Shown: positions 17,178 to 25,268 of the stretch, piece by piece | Layout: each line of letters starts with the position of its first letter | Numbering within the stretch: position 1 is the stretch's first letter | Assembly (NCBI RefSeq): GCF_013408245.1 | Contig: NZ_JACBYS010000001.1 | Coordinates: 1,922,001-1,986,000, forward strand | DNA: 64,000 bases | Reading direction: 5' to 3' | From: Duganella sp. 1224 | GTDB lineage: Bacteria > Pseudomonadota > Gammaproteobacteria > Burkholderiales > Burkholderiaceae_D | The notes under the pieces: model-generated | Databases searched by the model: none | The model's input: the letters and a program-made list of their open reading frames with translations, nothing else | Told to the model about the DNA's origin: nothing | Program-made: the position numbers and the translations under genes

Positions 17178-17518
17178 ACGACTTTCTTCACGAATTCCGT
17201 CTTCAGGCTCATCGCGCCAAAGCCGTCGATCTTGCAATCGATATCGTGGTCGGCATCGACCAGGCGGATATTCTTGACCTTGGTCCCAACCTTGACAGTG
17301 CCGCCGCCGCCCTTCAGCTTCAGGTCCTTGATCACGGTGACGGTGTCGCCGTCCTGCAGGATATTGCCGACCGAATCGCGGTAGATGCGCGCACCCTCCT
17401 CGGCTTCCGCCGCGGCGCCGGCGCTCCACTCATGCGCACATTCTGGGCAAACCAGACTGGCGCCGTCTTCATACGTGTATTCGGACCCGCATTGTGGGCA
17501 TGGTGGCAAGGCGCTCAT
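17174..17518 (-). CDS. yjdM: Zinc-ribbon protein YjdM (PhnA family)
   Basis: 114 residues. An N-terminal zinc ribbon ([15 protein letters not shown]...CPECAHEW) is followed by the YjdM/PhnA core: [27 protein letters not shown] and [13 protein letters not shown]. The family was once named alkylphosphonate uptake protein, but its true function is unknown. Coupled to yjjG by a 4-nt overlap. Confidence 0.92.
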   Translation of the reverse strand: MSALPPCPQCGSEYTYEDGASLVCPECAHEWSAGAAAEAEEGARIYRDSVGNILQDGDTVTVIKDLKLKGGGGTVKVGTKVKNIRLVDADHDIDCKIDGFGAMSLKTEFVKKVV

Positions 17519-17554
17519 GGATAATCCTGACTTTCAAAAGCCAGGGAGTATACC

Positions 17555-19855
17555 TCATGCGAGCTTGCGGGCGACGCGGAAGCCAACGATGTCGTTGGCC
17601 AGCACCGCCGAAAAGCCGTTGCGCACGGCGGAGCGCAGATAGCGCGGGTTGTACAGCCACGAACCGCCGCGCAGCACGCGCCGCGCCGGATCGCCGCCCT
17701 CTTCCCACGCGCTGCCGTCCGCCGGCGCCCCCACGTAGTTATCGTGCACCACGTCCTGGGTCCATTCCCACACGTTGCCGTGCATGTCGAACAGGCCCCA
17801 CGGATTGGGCTGGAAGGCGCCGACCTTGTTGGTCCCCTGCAGATAGGTGCCGCGCTGGCCGCCGTTGTAGGTGTAATGGCCGTCGTAGTTGGCCTGCTCG
17901 GTGCTAATGGTGTCGCCGAAGCTGAACGCTGTCTTGGTGCCGGCGCGGCAGGCGTACTCCCACTCCGACTCGCTGGGCAGACGATACGCGTGGCCGGTCT
18001 TCTCCGTCAGCCAGCGCAGGAACAGCTGCGCGTCGTTCCAGCTCACGCCCACCACCGGATGCTCGTCGCTCTGCTTGAAACCCGGATCGCGCCAATCGGT
18101 GTCCGACTGCGATTCCCAGCCGGTGTCCTTGACGAAGCGCTTCCACTGGCCCACCGTCACCGGGAAACGTCCCAAAGCAAACGAATAGTCGATACCGACC
18201 CAGTGCGCCGGCTGTTCGCGGTCCAGCCAATTCTTCTGCGCGCCGGCCTTGACCGCCAGCGCCTGCTCGTGTTCCTGTGAGCCCATCTGGAAACGGCCGG
18301 TGGGGATCAACACCAGATCCGGCCCGGCGCCCGAGCCATCGACAAAGCGGTCGCGCAACACGCCGTTGGCATCGGCCACCGGCGCGCTGGCCGTCATCGC
18401 CGCCAGTTCGGCCGCGTGGCGCTCGGCCTGCTGCTTGCGATGACGCTCCTGCTCCTGGCGGTAGGCCACTTCCGCCTTCAGCTGCGCGGCCTTGCGCTGC
18501 TGCTCCTCGCGCTCCTCGCGGGCTTTTTTTGCATCGGCCTCGCGGCGCGCCTGCAACTGCTCGCGCAGCACCTGCTTGCGCGCCTGCGCGGCGGCCTCCG
18601 CCTCGGCGCGCTGTTTGGCCTCGAGCGCGCGGCGCTGCTGTTCCTGCCGCTGCTTGTCCACCGCAGCGGCTTCCAGCTCCGCCTTGCGGCGCGCGGCCAG
18701 TTCGGCCACCATCGCCTTGCGCTTTTCTTCGGCCTGGCGCACCTTTTCGGCTTGCGCGGCCGCTTCCTTCTGGCGCAGTTGTTCGCGTGCCGCCTGCTCG
18801 CGCGCGGCATGCTCGGCCTGCACCGCCAGTTCTGCCTCGCTCGGCCCGGCGGCGCGGCGCAGCTCCGCCAGCAATTCATTCACCGATGCCGGACGGCGCT
18901 CCTGCAGATACGCAAAGCCGTCCTGCAGCACTTTCCATTGACGCTCGTTCAAGCCGCGCGGCGGCGAGGGATGAAAATCCGCTGGCCGCATATCGTCGAA
19001 TGGCATGCGGCCTTCCAGCAGCTGGTAGATCATCACCGCCACCGCGTACACGTCCAGCTTCGGCGCCGGCTGGCGTTGATGCGTGCCGGCTTCCGGCGCG
19101 CGGTAGCCGGCGGTGCCGGCATTCGGCGTCTGCAAACCGAGGCTGCTGCCGGCGCTGCGCGCGCGCGAGGCGATGCCGAAGTCCAGCAGTTTGATTTCGC
19201 CGCGCGGGGTCAGAAACACATTACCCGGCTTGATGTCGCGGTGAACCAGCTTGTGCTTGTCCCATGCGTACTGCAACGCATCGCCGATCGGCGCCAGCAG
19301 CTTGTAGACCGATTCCAGCGGCAGCGGCCCCTGCTCGGCCAGATACGCATCCAGATCCTGCCCTTCCAGGTACTCCATGATGATGAAGTAGCTGGAGGTG
19401 GCCGGGTCCTGCGCCCACTCGTACACGCGGACGATGTTTTCATGCGCCAGCTTGCGCGCCTGCGTGGCTTCCTCGATCAGCAGCTTGGCGTGGGTGGCGC
19501 TTTGGGTCAGCTGCGGCGGCAGGATTTTCAGCGCCACCTGGTCGCTGTGCCCCAGCTCCGCGTGCGTGGCGAGGTCGGTCGCCAGCCACACCTGCCCCAT
19601 GCCGCCCATGCCGATCAGGCGTTCCAGCCGGTAGCGGCGATTTTGCGGTCCGATCTCCTGGCCGGTCATCAGGCCCAGTTCCGTGCCCTGGCGCTGCGGA
19701 CGCGCCGCCTCGGCGGGCGTGCCCTGGCCTCCCGGCGGCGCGTACTCCGCATCCAGGATGGCGTTCTTGCGACGGTCGAACTCTTGGAGACTTAACAGAC
19801 CGTCATCATGTAAGGCCCGCAATTCGCGGATCTTGTCTCTTGCTGTTTGCATCAT
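17555..19855 (-). CDS. Fusion of Ser/Thr kinase, coiled coil and FGE-sulfatase (SUMF1) domain
   Basis: 766 residues in four parts. Residues 1-45 look like a SHOCT-type short domain (LHDDGLLSLQEFDRRK). Residues 74-335 are a Hanks kinase with GMGGMGQVW, Lys110 in VALK, HRDIKPGN (Asp207) and LLDFG (Asp225). Residues about 338-490 are a charged Ala/Glu/Arg/Lys coiled coil. Residues about 505-766 are an FGE/C-type-lectin-like domain (GRFQMGS, PVVGVSWNDAQLF, RLPSESEWEYACRAGT, NVWEWTQD, RVLRGGSW, VGFRVAR). No membrane segment. It is last in the minus-strand operon, 20 bp after the SPFH gene. FGE-type domains serve as catalytic or ligand-binding modules; here a binding or targeting role for the kinase is inferred. 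Confidence 0.93.
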   Translation of the reverse strand: MMQTARDKIRELRALHDDGLLSLQEFDRRKNAILDAEYAPPGGQGTPAEAARPQRQGTELGLMTGQEIGPQNRRYRLERLIGMGGMGQVWLATDLATHAELGHSDQVALKILPPQLTQSATHAKLLIEEATQARKLAHENIVRVYEWAQDPATSSYFIIMEYLEGQDLDAYLAEQGPLPLESVYKLLAPIGDALQYAWDKHKLVHRDIKPGNVFLTPRGEIKLLDFGIASRARSAGSSLGLQTPNAGTAGYRAPEAGTHQRQPAPKLDVYAVAVMIYQLLEGRMPFDDMRPADFHPSPPRGLNERQWKVLQDGFAYLQERRPASVNELLAELRRAAGPSEAELAVQAEHAAREQAAREQLRQKEAAAQAEKVRQAEEKRKAMVAELAARRKAELEAAAVDKQRQEQQRRALEAKQRAEAEAAAQARKQVLREQLQARREADAKKAREEREEQQRKAAQLKAEVAYRQEQERHRKQQAERHAAELAAMTASAPVADANGVLRDRFVDGSGAGPDLVLIPTGRFQMGSQEHEQALAVKAGAQKNWLDREQPAHWVGIDYSFALGRFPVTVGQWKRFVKDTGWESQSDTDWRDPGFKQSDEHPVVGVSWNDAQLFLRWLTEKTGHAYRLPSESEWEYACRAGTKTAFSFGDTISTEQANYDGHYTYNGGQRGTYLQGTNKVGAFQPNPWGLFDMHGNVWEWTQDVVHDNYVGAPADGSAWEEGGDPARRVLRGGSWLYNPRYLRSAVRNGFSAVLANDIVGFRVARKLA

Positions 19856-19876
19856 TACCCGAACTATACGCGTTCC

Positions 19877-22126
19877 TTACGAAACGATGGGGGCGCCGCA
19901 TTCGGCGCAGAATTTGTCACGCTCGCGACCCGGCGGCACCACGTGGCCGTTGGCGCAGCGGTGCACCGCCGGCATAACGGCCACCGGCGCACCGGCGCGC
20001 GCCACGCCGATGCCCAACTGGCTCTGCGTGGTCAGCGCGCTGGCGCTGGCGGCGTTCTGGATATGCAGCAGATCGACCTGATGGCGGCGATCCTTGTCCA
20101 GCTCCGCGTCGCGGTGCGCGCGCTCTTCCAGCACGCGTTCATACGCCATGCGCGCCGCCTCCACCGGCGTGACGCCCTGCTCGGCCGCCACCACCTGCGA
20201 CAAGGCCTGGATCTGCTCCGCCGTCATGCCACCCTGGATTTGCAGTTTCATGATCTGCGCCACCGCCTCGGCGTTGGACGGCGCGGCCACGGCGGCCAGC
20301 GCCATGTCGCTCAGGCGGCCCATGGTTTCCATGCGGCGGATTTCGTGATCCTGCTGCGATTCCTGTACCGTGAGCGCGGCCGCGCGCTCCTGCTCGAACT
20401 TCTTCAACTCGCGCTGCCACGCCGCTTCCTGCTCACGCTGCTTGATGATCTGGCGCTGCTCCTCCACCGCCAGCTCGTCCAACATCGCCTGTTTGGCGCT
20501 GGCCTGATTCTGGCGCGCGTGGATGCCGTCCGCCTCGATGGTGCGCAGCAGCTTTTCGTACTGCGCGATGGCGTCCGCCTGGGCGCCGGCGCGCTTGAGG
20601 TCTTCGATCTTCTGGTTGATTTCCGCCACCTGCACAGTGTTGGCGGCATCCTTGACCGCTTCGCCGCGCAGCAGCTCGCGCTGGCGCGTCAACGCCAGTT
20701 GGTCTTCCCACTCCTGCACGCGCTCGGCCTCGCGGCGGCGCGCGGCGTGGGCGAGGGTCATGCCCTGAATGCGGGCGGCGTGGGCTTCCGCTTCGATTTG
20801 CAGCTCGCGTGCTTTTTCGTCCTTCTCGCGCTGGCGCAGCGCGGCCAGTTCGCTGCGTTTGTGCGACTCGTCCTCGATCAGCAAGGCTTGCGCGATCTGG
20901 TTTTCAATCGCCTGCTGTTTCAGTTGATGCGACAGCCGCTGCTGCGCCAACTGGCGCTGTTCGACGGCGGTCTGCTGCAACACTTCCAGTTCGGTGCGCA
21001 TGCGGATCTGCGCCAGCTGGCGCACGTGATCCCAGTCGGCCTGCTCGCCCTGGCGGTGCGCCTTGTTTTTCGCCAGTTCGTGCTCCAGGTCCGCCAGTAC
21101 GGTGCCCGCGCCTTTGTCGATGGCGACCTTGCGCGTCTTGGAGTCCATCACGCGGCTGTAGAGTTCCACCTCGCGGGCGCGTAGCGCTTGTACGCGTTCG
21201 GCTTCCTTCAGCGTCAGCTCGGCCTTGTTGACGCTGGCGTCCTGGCGCAGCTCGGCCCGGCGGAACTCGGTCTGCATCTTCTGCTCTTCGCGCCAGATGG
21301 TCTGCCACTCTTCCTCGGTGTAGATCTGGTCCAGCTGTTTGACGTGCGCCAGTTGCACGTGGCGCTCGTCCGCCACCAGCCACAGGGTGCCGATGCGCTC
21401 GCGGTTATGGTCGAATTTGTCGTGGCGCAGCGCGGCGGTTTCCACGCCGTCCACCGCCATGCCATAGGTGGCAAGGCGCTGTTTGAGCGCGGCTTGCAGG
21501 CGTTCGTTCAGTTGCAGGCGCAGGTCGGCGTTGCCGGCCATTTCGCGGATCGAACGGCTGCCGACAAATTCCGCCGCCAGTTGGCGCACCGAGGGTTCCA
21601 GCAGCTCGTGCAGGTGCTGGGTATTGACCACGCCCGGCACGGTCATGAAGTGCTGTGCGAACGCCGGCACGTTTTCGATGCGGATGGCGATGCTGAAGCG
21701 GGCCGAAATTTTCAGGTGCTCGGCCGTGTGCAGGTCGCTGAACGAGAATTCGACCGGCAGCGGCAAGGTGCGGGTGATGAGGATTTCGGCGTTCTGGTTG
21801 CGCAGCAGGTGGTTCAGGCGCGTGAAGAAGCCTTCGATCTCGTATTCGCCTTGCGGCACTTCGGTGGCTTTGTCGGCTTGCAGGATGTAGGCGCGGGTCG
21901 TGGCCGGCACGCGCAGGGTCTTGGTAAAGATGCCGGACAGCGTGCTGACGCCAAAGTAGACGGCCAGTTCGTTATCGCCGGGGATCCAGCGGTTGTCGCG
22001 CAGGACCGGTTCATTGCGCGGCGCGCCGAGGGTCAGGCCGCAGTGCTTGCAGTAGCCCGACTGGTCGCCGTTTTTGTGCTCGCACCGCGGGCATTTGACG
22101 CCGCCAAAACCAAACATTTGGAACAT
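19877..22126 (-). CDS. SPFH/band-7-type protein with zinc ribbons at both ends
   Basis: 749 residues. Cys12, Cys15, Cys26 and Cys29 form an N-terminal zinc ribbon; a second lies at the C-terminus (CANGH ... CAECG). Residues about 60-240 fit an SPFH domain (TLRVPATTRAYILQADK, LHTAEHLKISARFSIAIR, LNERLQAALKQRLATYGM). From about 270 to 690 it is a long charged coiled coil with an EAVAQIMK...GGMTAEQIQALSQVV segment near the end. No hydrophobic anchor is visible, so it is a cytosolic or peripheral scaffold. SPFH proteins assemble ring-like membrane microdomains; here it probably organises the kinase and its partners. Confidence 0.85.
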   Translation of the reverse strand: MFQMFGFGGVKCPRCEHKNGDQSGYCKHCGLTLGAPRNEPVLRDNRWIPGDNELAVYFGVSTLSGIFTKTLRVPATTRAYILQADKATEVPQGEYEIEGFFTRLNHLLRNQNAEILITRTLPLPVEFSFSDLHTAEHLKISARFSIAIRIENVPAFAQHFMTVPGVVNTQHLHELLEPSVRQLAAEFVGSRSIREMAGNADLRLQLNERLQAALKQRLATYGMAVDGVETAALRHDKFDHNRERIGTLWLVADERHVQLAHVKQLDQIYTEEEWQTIWREEQKMQTEFRRAELRQDASVNKAELTLKEAERVQALRAREVELYSRVMDSKTRKVAIDKGAGTVLADLEHELAKNKAHRQGEQADWDHVRQLAQIRMRTELEVLQQTAVEQRQLAQQRLSHQLKQQAIENQIAQALLIEDESHKRSELAALRQREKDEKARELQIEAEAHAARIQGMTLAHAARRREAERVQEWEDQLALTRQRELLRGEAVKDAANTVQVAEINQKIEDLKRAGAQADAIAQYEKLLRTIEADGIHARQNQASAKQAMLDELAVEEQRQIIKQREQEAAWQRELKKFEQERAAALTVQESQQDHEIRRMETMGRLSDMALAAVAAPSNAEAVAQIMKLQIQGGMTAEQIQALSQVVAAEQGVTPVEAARMAYERVLEERAHRDAELDKDRRHQVDLLHIQNAASASALTTQSQLGIGVARAGAPVAVMPAVHRCANGHVVPPGRERDKFCAECGAPIVS

Positions 22127-22215
22127 GCCAGACTCCTTCTACGATTCATCTTCCAGGCTTGCCTGCGATCTGCCGATTTTAGCAGGGCGAGCGTGGTTTG
22201 CTTCTTGCGCACGGT

Positions 22216-23340
22216 TTAAATCATGCCTATCTTGTCAATGCAGGCCAGGCTGGCGCCTTTTTGGCGCAGCCCGGCCGCAAATCCGGGCGGTAAATGGTCT
22301 TGCCAGTCCTTGGGCAGCAGGACGCGGTCGCCGGTGTTTACTTGATTGAATATCAATTCCAGCTTGGGTGTGCGGCCGTCCACGGTGTCGACGCGGCCGG
22401 CGTGCCAGGCGCTGGAGCAGCCGCTGGCGATGATGCGGCCGCGCGGCACAAATTCTCTTCCCCGCGCCAGCCGGTCGGCCATCACCAGTGCCAGCTGGTA
22501 GGAGCCGCCCTGGAAGCGCGGCTGGTCAAAGCGGACCACGGTGCGCCAGCGGTTCAGGCCTTTGCCGTCGTAGTGGCGGGCGGCGGTGAGGGTTTGTTTG
22601 ACTTCCTGCTGGGCGGTCAGGTCCAGGCCGGGGGCGGCGATGGTGTCTTCTTCGGCGCTGGCGGGGGCTTCGAGCGGGAAGACGCTGACGTCGACCCAGC
22701 CGAGGGTGTCGTGGATGCCGCCGCTGTGTAGCGGGAACCAGGCGCGCACGGTGGAGACGGCGGCCGATGGGTCGGCGTGGCCGGTCAGCGCGGCCAGGTG
22801 GGTGATGCGAAGCGTATTGGCGGCGGTGGCGCCGACGCTGGGCGCGGCCGCAACGCTGGCGGTGGTCGCGGCGCTGGTGACGGTGGCGTCGCCAGTGTCG
22901 CTGGCGGCGTTGGTCGCGTGGGCTGGTGTCTTGACTTGGGCGGCTTGGTGGACGATGCCGGTGACGCGGCCGGTGTGCCAGGCGTCCGAGTGGCCTTGGG
23001 CGATGGTGACTGTATCGGGCTTTGTCGGATGCAGGCCGCGTACCATGCGGTCGGCGAGAACGGCGGCCAGTTCCCAGTCGCGTTCCGTGGCGGTGGGCGT
23101 AATGTCCATGCTGATCACCACTTGGTCACGGCTGTCGAGCCGCGCTTCGGTGTGGCGCGCGAGGCGCACGATTTGCTGCATGCGTTCCGCGATGGCCGGG
23201 GCGTTGGGGACGGTGCATTTGACGTCGGCGCGATTGGCGCGGGGGCGGCGGCTGGCGGTGATGGCCAGGGTGCGTCCGTCGGCCAGCACGGTGCGGCATT
23301 CGGCGTTGGTGGGGACGGCGCTGATGGAGATAGTGCTCAT
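22216..23340 (-). CDS. Tandem Lon/RadA-fold (S16-like) domain protein
   Basis: 374 residues from ATG 23340, which overlaps the upstream stop. Two halves resemble each other: residues 70-130 (WELAAVLADRMVRG ... IAQGHSDAWHTGRVTGI) and 265-355 (YQLALVMADRLARG ... IIASGCSSAWHAGRVDTVDG, GDRVLLPKDW). The pattern matches the proteolytic domain of Lon (PSAGLALALALLS, TGEI.L.G.V.PIGG.KEK, ILP) or the inactive copy in RadA. In the second copy Ser280 (GGSYQLAL) and Lys326 (TPKLEL) fall where Lon has its Ser-Lys dyad; the first copy lacks the serine. An Ala/Thr-rich linker (140-195) separates the copies. Assignment is by eye. Confidence 0.6.
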   Translation of the reverse strand: MSTISISAVPTNAECRTVLADGRTLAITASRRPRANRADVKCTVPNAPAIAERMQQIVRLARHTEARLDSRDQVVISMDITPTATERDWELAAVLADRMVRGLHPTKPDTVTIAQGHSDAWHTGRVTGIVHQAAQVKTPAHATNAASDTGDATVTSAATTASVAAAPSVGATAANTLRITHLAALTGHADPSAAVSTVRAWFPLHSGGIHDTLGWVDVSVFPLEAPASAEEDTIAAPGLDLTAQQEVKQTLTAARHYDGKGLNRWRTVVRFDQPRFQGGSYQLALVMADRLARGREFVPRGRIIASGCSSAWHAGRVDTVDGRTPKLELIFNQVNTGDRVLLPKDWQDHLPPGFAAGLRQKGASLACIDKIGMI

Positions 23341-24665
23341 AGCGAGGGTTCCGTGCGTTCGATGTGGGGTGTGCGGCGCAGGGACAGGCCGGTTTCCAGG
23401 TTGGTGCAGATGCGGTCTGCTTCGTCCATCAGCGATGGCCATTGCTGCGGGGCGGCCAGTTGAAGACGGGCTAGCAGGGACCAGGCTTCGTCCAGCGCTG
23501 TCTGGGCGATCATGGTTTGGGCGGCACGGCCGGTCTGGTCGGCGGCAGGCAGTGGTTGGTCGGGGGCGGCCCAGGCTAGCGATGGCATGGTGTTGACGTT
23601 GAGTGCAGCCATGTGCAGGCGCAGCAGCATCGTTTGGTGCTGCTGGAAGAGTGGCAGGCCTTCGGGAAGGTTCAGGATACGTAGTTCGCCGCTCAGGGCG
23701 GGCAGTTCAAGGAACAGGCGTCGCAGGGCGCGGGCGTCGGCAGCGCGGGCGCCTGTGGCGGCGCGCGTGTGGGCGTTGGCAGCGCGGTCGTCTGTCGCGG
23801 CGCGCGTGTGGGCGTCGGCAGCATGGGCGTGGACGGCGGCGATGGCTGCGGCATCGGCGGCATCAGCGGTTGCAGCGTCGGCGGGCGGCGGCGTGGCGGA
23901 TTCGGGGACCGGCAAGGCGGCCGCAGATGGGGGCGCGGACGAGGCGAACGCGGTGGTGGTGGCCTCGTGGCGCTGGGTGTTTGTTGCGACGCTTGTTTCG
24001 GCATTGCTGGCTCGGGGTGGCATCGTGGCGGCTTGATCTGGCGGGGCGGCTTCGGCGGCGAGGCGGGCGCGTTCCGCTACGGCGGCTTCCCGCGCGCGAT
24101 GCTGAAGTATGGTGGCGTAATCGATCTGGTCGCCCAGATCAACCGGCACGCAATCGTCCACGGTGACGCCGTAGCGCGTGTACATCAGCTGATTCAGGCC
24201 GGCGCGGAAGGCGTGCCACTCTTCCAGCGTCGTGCAGGGCGGCAGTTCCAGCGCGCCTTGCGCCAACTCGGCCTGCAACGCCATCTCGGCCGCCGAAGCA
24301 AAGCCGGCCAGCTCCAGCCGCCCTGCCGTCTCGCTGTACAAATACAAGTCAAAACGCTGCCGCGATACACGCGGGTTGGCCGTATCCACCACAAACCGCA
24401 ACCGCAAGCCCCACTCCGGCGCCGACGCAAACGGCAGCACATCCACCGTGTACGGCCCCGGATGAAAGCAGAACGCCATCTCGCCCTGCTCGCACGTCAC
24501 CTTGCCCGCAGCCAGGCGACGCGCATGACCGGCGGCGTTGAAGACCACCACGGTGCTGTGGACCGGCGCGACATCGCCATCGTCGAGACGCAGTGCGATC
24601 AACGTTTCTCCCAGACCGCCCGTATCGGCGGCCGGCTTGCGGCGGCGGCTGAATAATCCCATCAT
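23337..24665 (-). CDS. Hypothetical protein, possibly a divergent SPFH-like domain plus Ala-rich linker
   Basis: 442 residues. Residues about 15-190 are beta-rich and end in a helix plus YGVTVDDCVPVDLG, a pattern reminiscent of the end of an SPFH domain; this is a weak visual match. Residues about 205-315 are Ala/Thr/His-rich low complexity with repeated AHTRAAT units. The last about 120 residues are helical (RALRRLFLELPAL, LDEAWSLLARLQL). It directly follows the 200-residue gene with no gap and overlaps the Lon-fold gene by 4 nt. Likely a cytoplasmic component of the same complex. Function unknown. Confidence 0.6.
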   Translation of the reverse strand: MMGLFSRRRKPAADTGGLGETLIALRLDDGDVAPVHSTVVVFNAAGHARRLAAGKVTCEQGEMAFCFHPGPYTVDVLPFASAPEWGLRLRFVVDTANPRVSRQRFDLYLYSETAGRLELAGFASAAEMALQAELAQGALELPPCTTLEEWHAFRAGLNQLMYTRYGVTVDDCVPVDLGDQIDYATILQHRAREAAVAERARLAAEAAPPDQAATMPPRASNAETSVATNTQRHEATTTAFASSAPPSAAALPVPESATPPPADAATADAADAAAIAAVHAHAADAHTRAATDDRAANAHTRAATGARAADARALRRLFLELPALSGELRILNLPEGLPLFQQHQTMLLRLHMAALNVNTMPSLAWAAPDQPLPAADQTGRAAQTMIAQTALDEAWSLLARLQLAAPQQWPSLMDEADRICTNLETGLSLRRTPHIERTEPSL

Positions 24666-25268
24666 CTACGGCGCGACCGGTTCAACGGCAAAGCCGGCTC
24701 CATACAGTTGAAAATGCGACGCCGGCGCGGTGGCAAACGGCCAGGCGCGCTCACATTCGCCATCCGCATCCAGGCGCCCCTGCAGCACGATGGCGCCGCC
24801 GCCGTCGATGACGCGCAACTGCGGCTGTTCGCGCAGCAGGTGCGCGGCAAACGGCGCTTCCGCCGACAGGCTCAATATCACCTGCCAGCCGCCGTCCTGC
24901 GGCAGGAAATGCAAGGTCCAGTGGCCATCGTCGGTGACCAGCGTGTCCAGCGCCGTGGCGGTTGACGCCGCGCGCAGCATGCCCTGGCTGCCGATCCATA
25001 CCGGATCGTTGGCGGCTTGCGGCGGCTGCGCGGCCAGCACGGCATAACGCTCCAGCGACAACTGGCGGAAGCGGCGCAGCGTCAGCGGCGACGAGGACAG
25101 GGCCTGGCGCTCATTCGGCGTCAGCGCGCGGCTGCCGTCCAGCGCGGCCCGCAGCGTGGCGTCGGCCAGCATCAGGCGGTCGCCCGGCACGGCGCGCGAC
25201 AGCAATAGCCGCTCGCGCAAGCGCGCATCCAGATCATCTTGTGCTGAGTTCAAATCGTTCTCCTTCAT
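24666..25268 (-). CDS. Hypothetical 200-residue partner, anti-sigma-like N-terminus
   Basis: 200 residues without signal peptide or membrane helix. The N-terminal 60 residues are helical and contain DGSRALTPNERQAL followed by LTLRRFRQL, loosely like the ASD region of anti-sigma factors. The C-terminal 110 residues are beta-rich (HWTLHFLPQDGGWQVILSLS, QLRVIDGGGAIVLQGRLDADG) with a carrier-domain-like look. It is coupled by ATGA overlap to the upstream gene, whose end resembles sigma region 4. A sigma/anti-sigma-like relation is possible but unproved. Confidence 0.6.
   Translation of the reverse strand: MKENDLNSAQDDLDARLRERLLLSRAVPGDRLMLADATLRAALDGSRALTPNERQALSSSPLTLRRFRQLSLERYAVLAAQPPQAANDPVWIGSQGMLRAASTATALDTLVTDDGHWTLHFLPQDGGWQVILSLSAEAPFAAHLLREQPQLRVIDGGGAIVLQGRLDADGECERAWPFATAPASHFQLYGAGFAVEPVAP

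Noticed and set aside
13151-17518. Genes between the two arms as members of the cell-wall system
   Set aside because: Pirin, OsmC, nucleotidyltransferase, ATPase, GNAT, yjjG and yjdM are common stand-alone genes with their own overlaps and no link to phospho-signalling or the envelope.
18416-21184. Long plus-strand open frames opposite the kinase-FGE and SPFH genes
   Set aside because: Low-complexity Leu/Arg/Ala products antisense to clear genes with domains; no ribosome sites.
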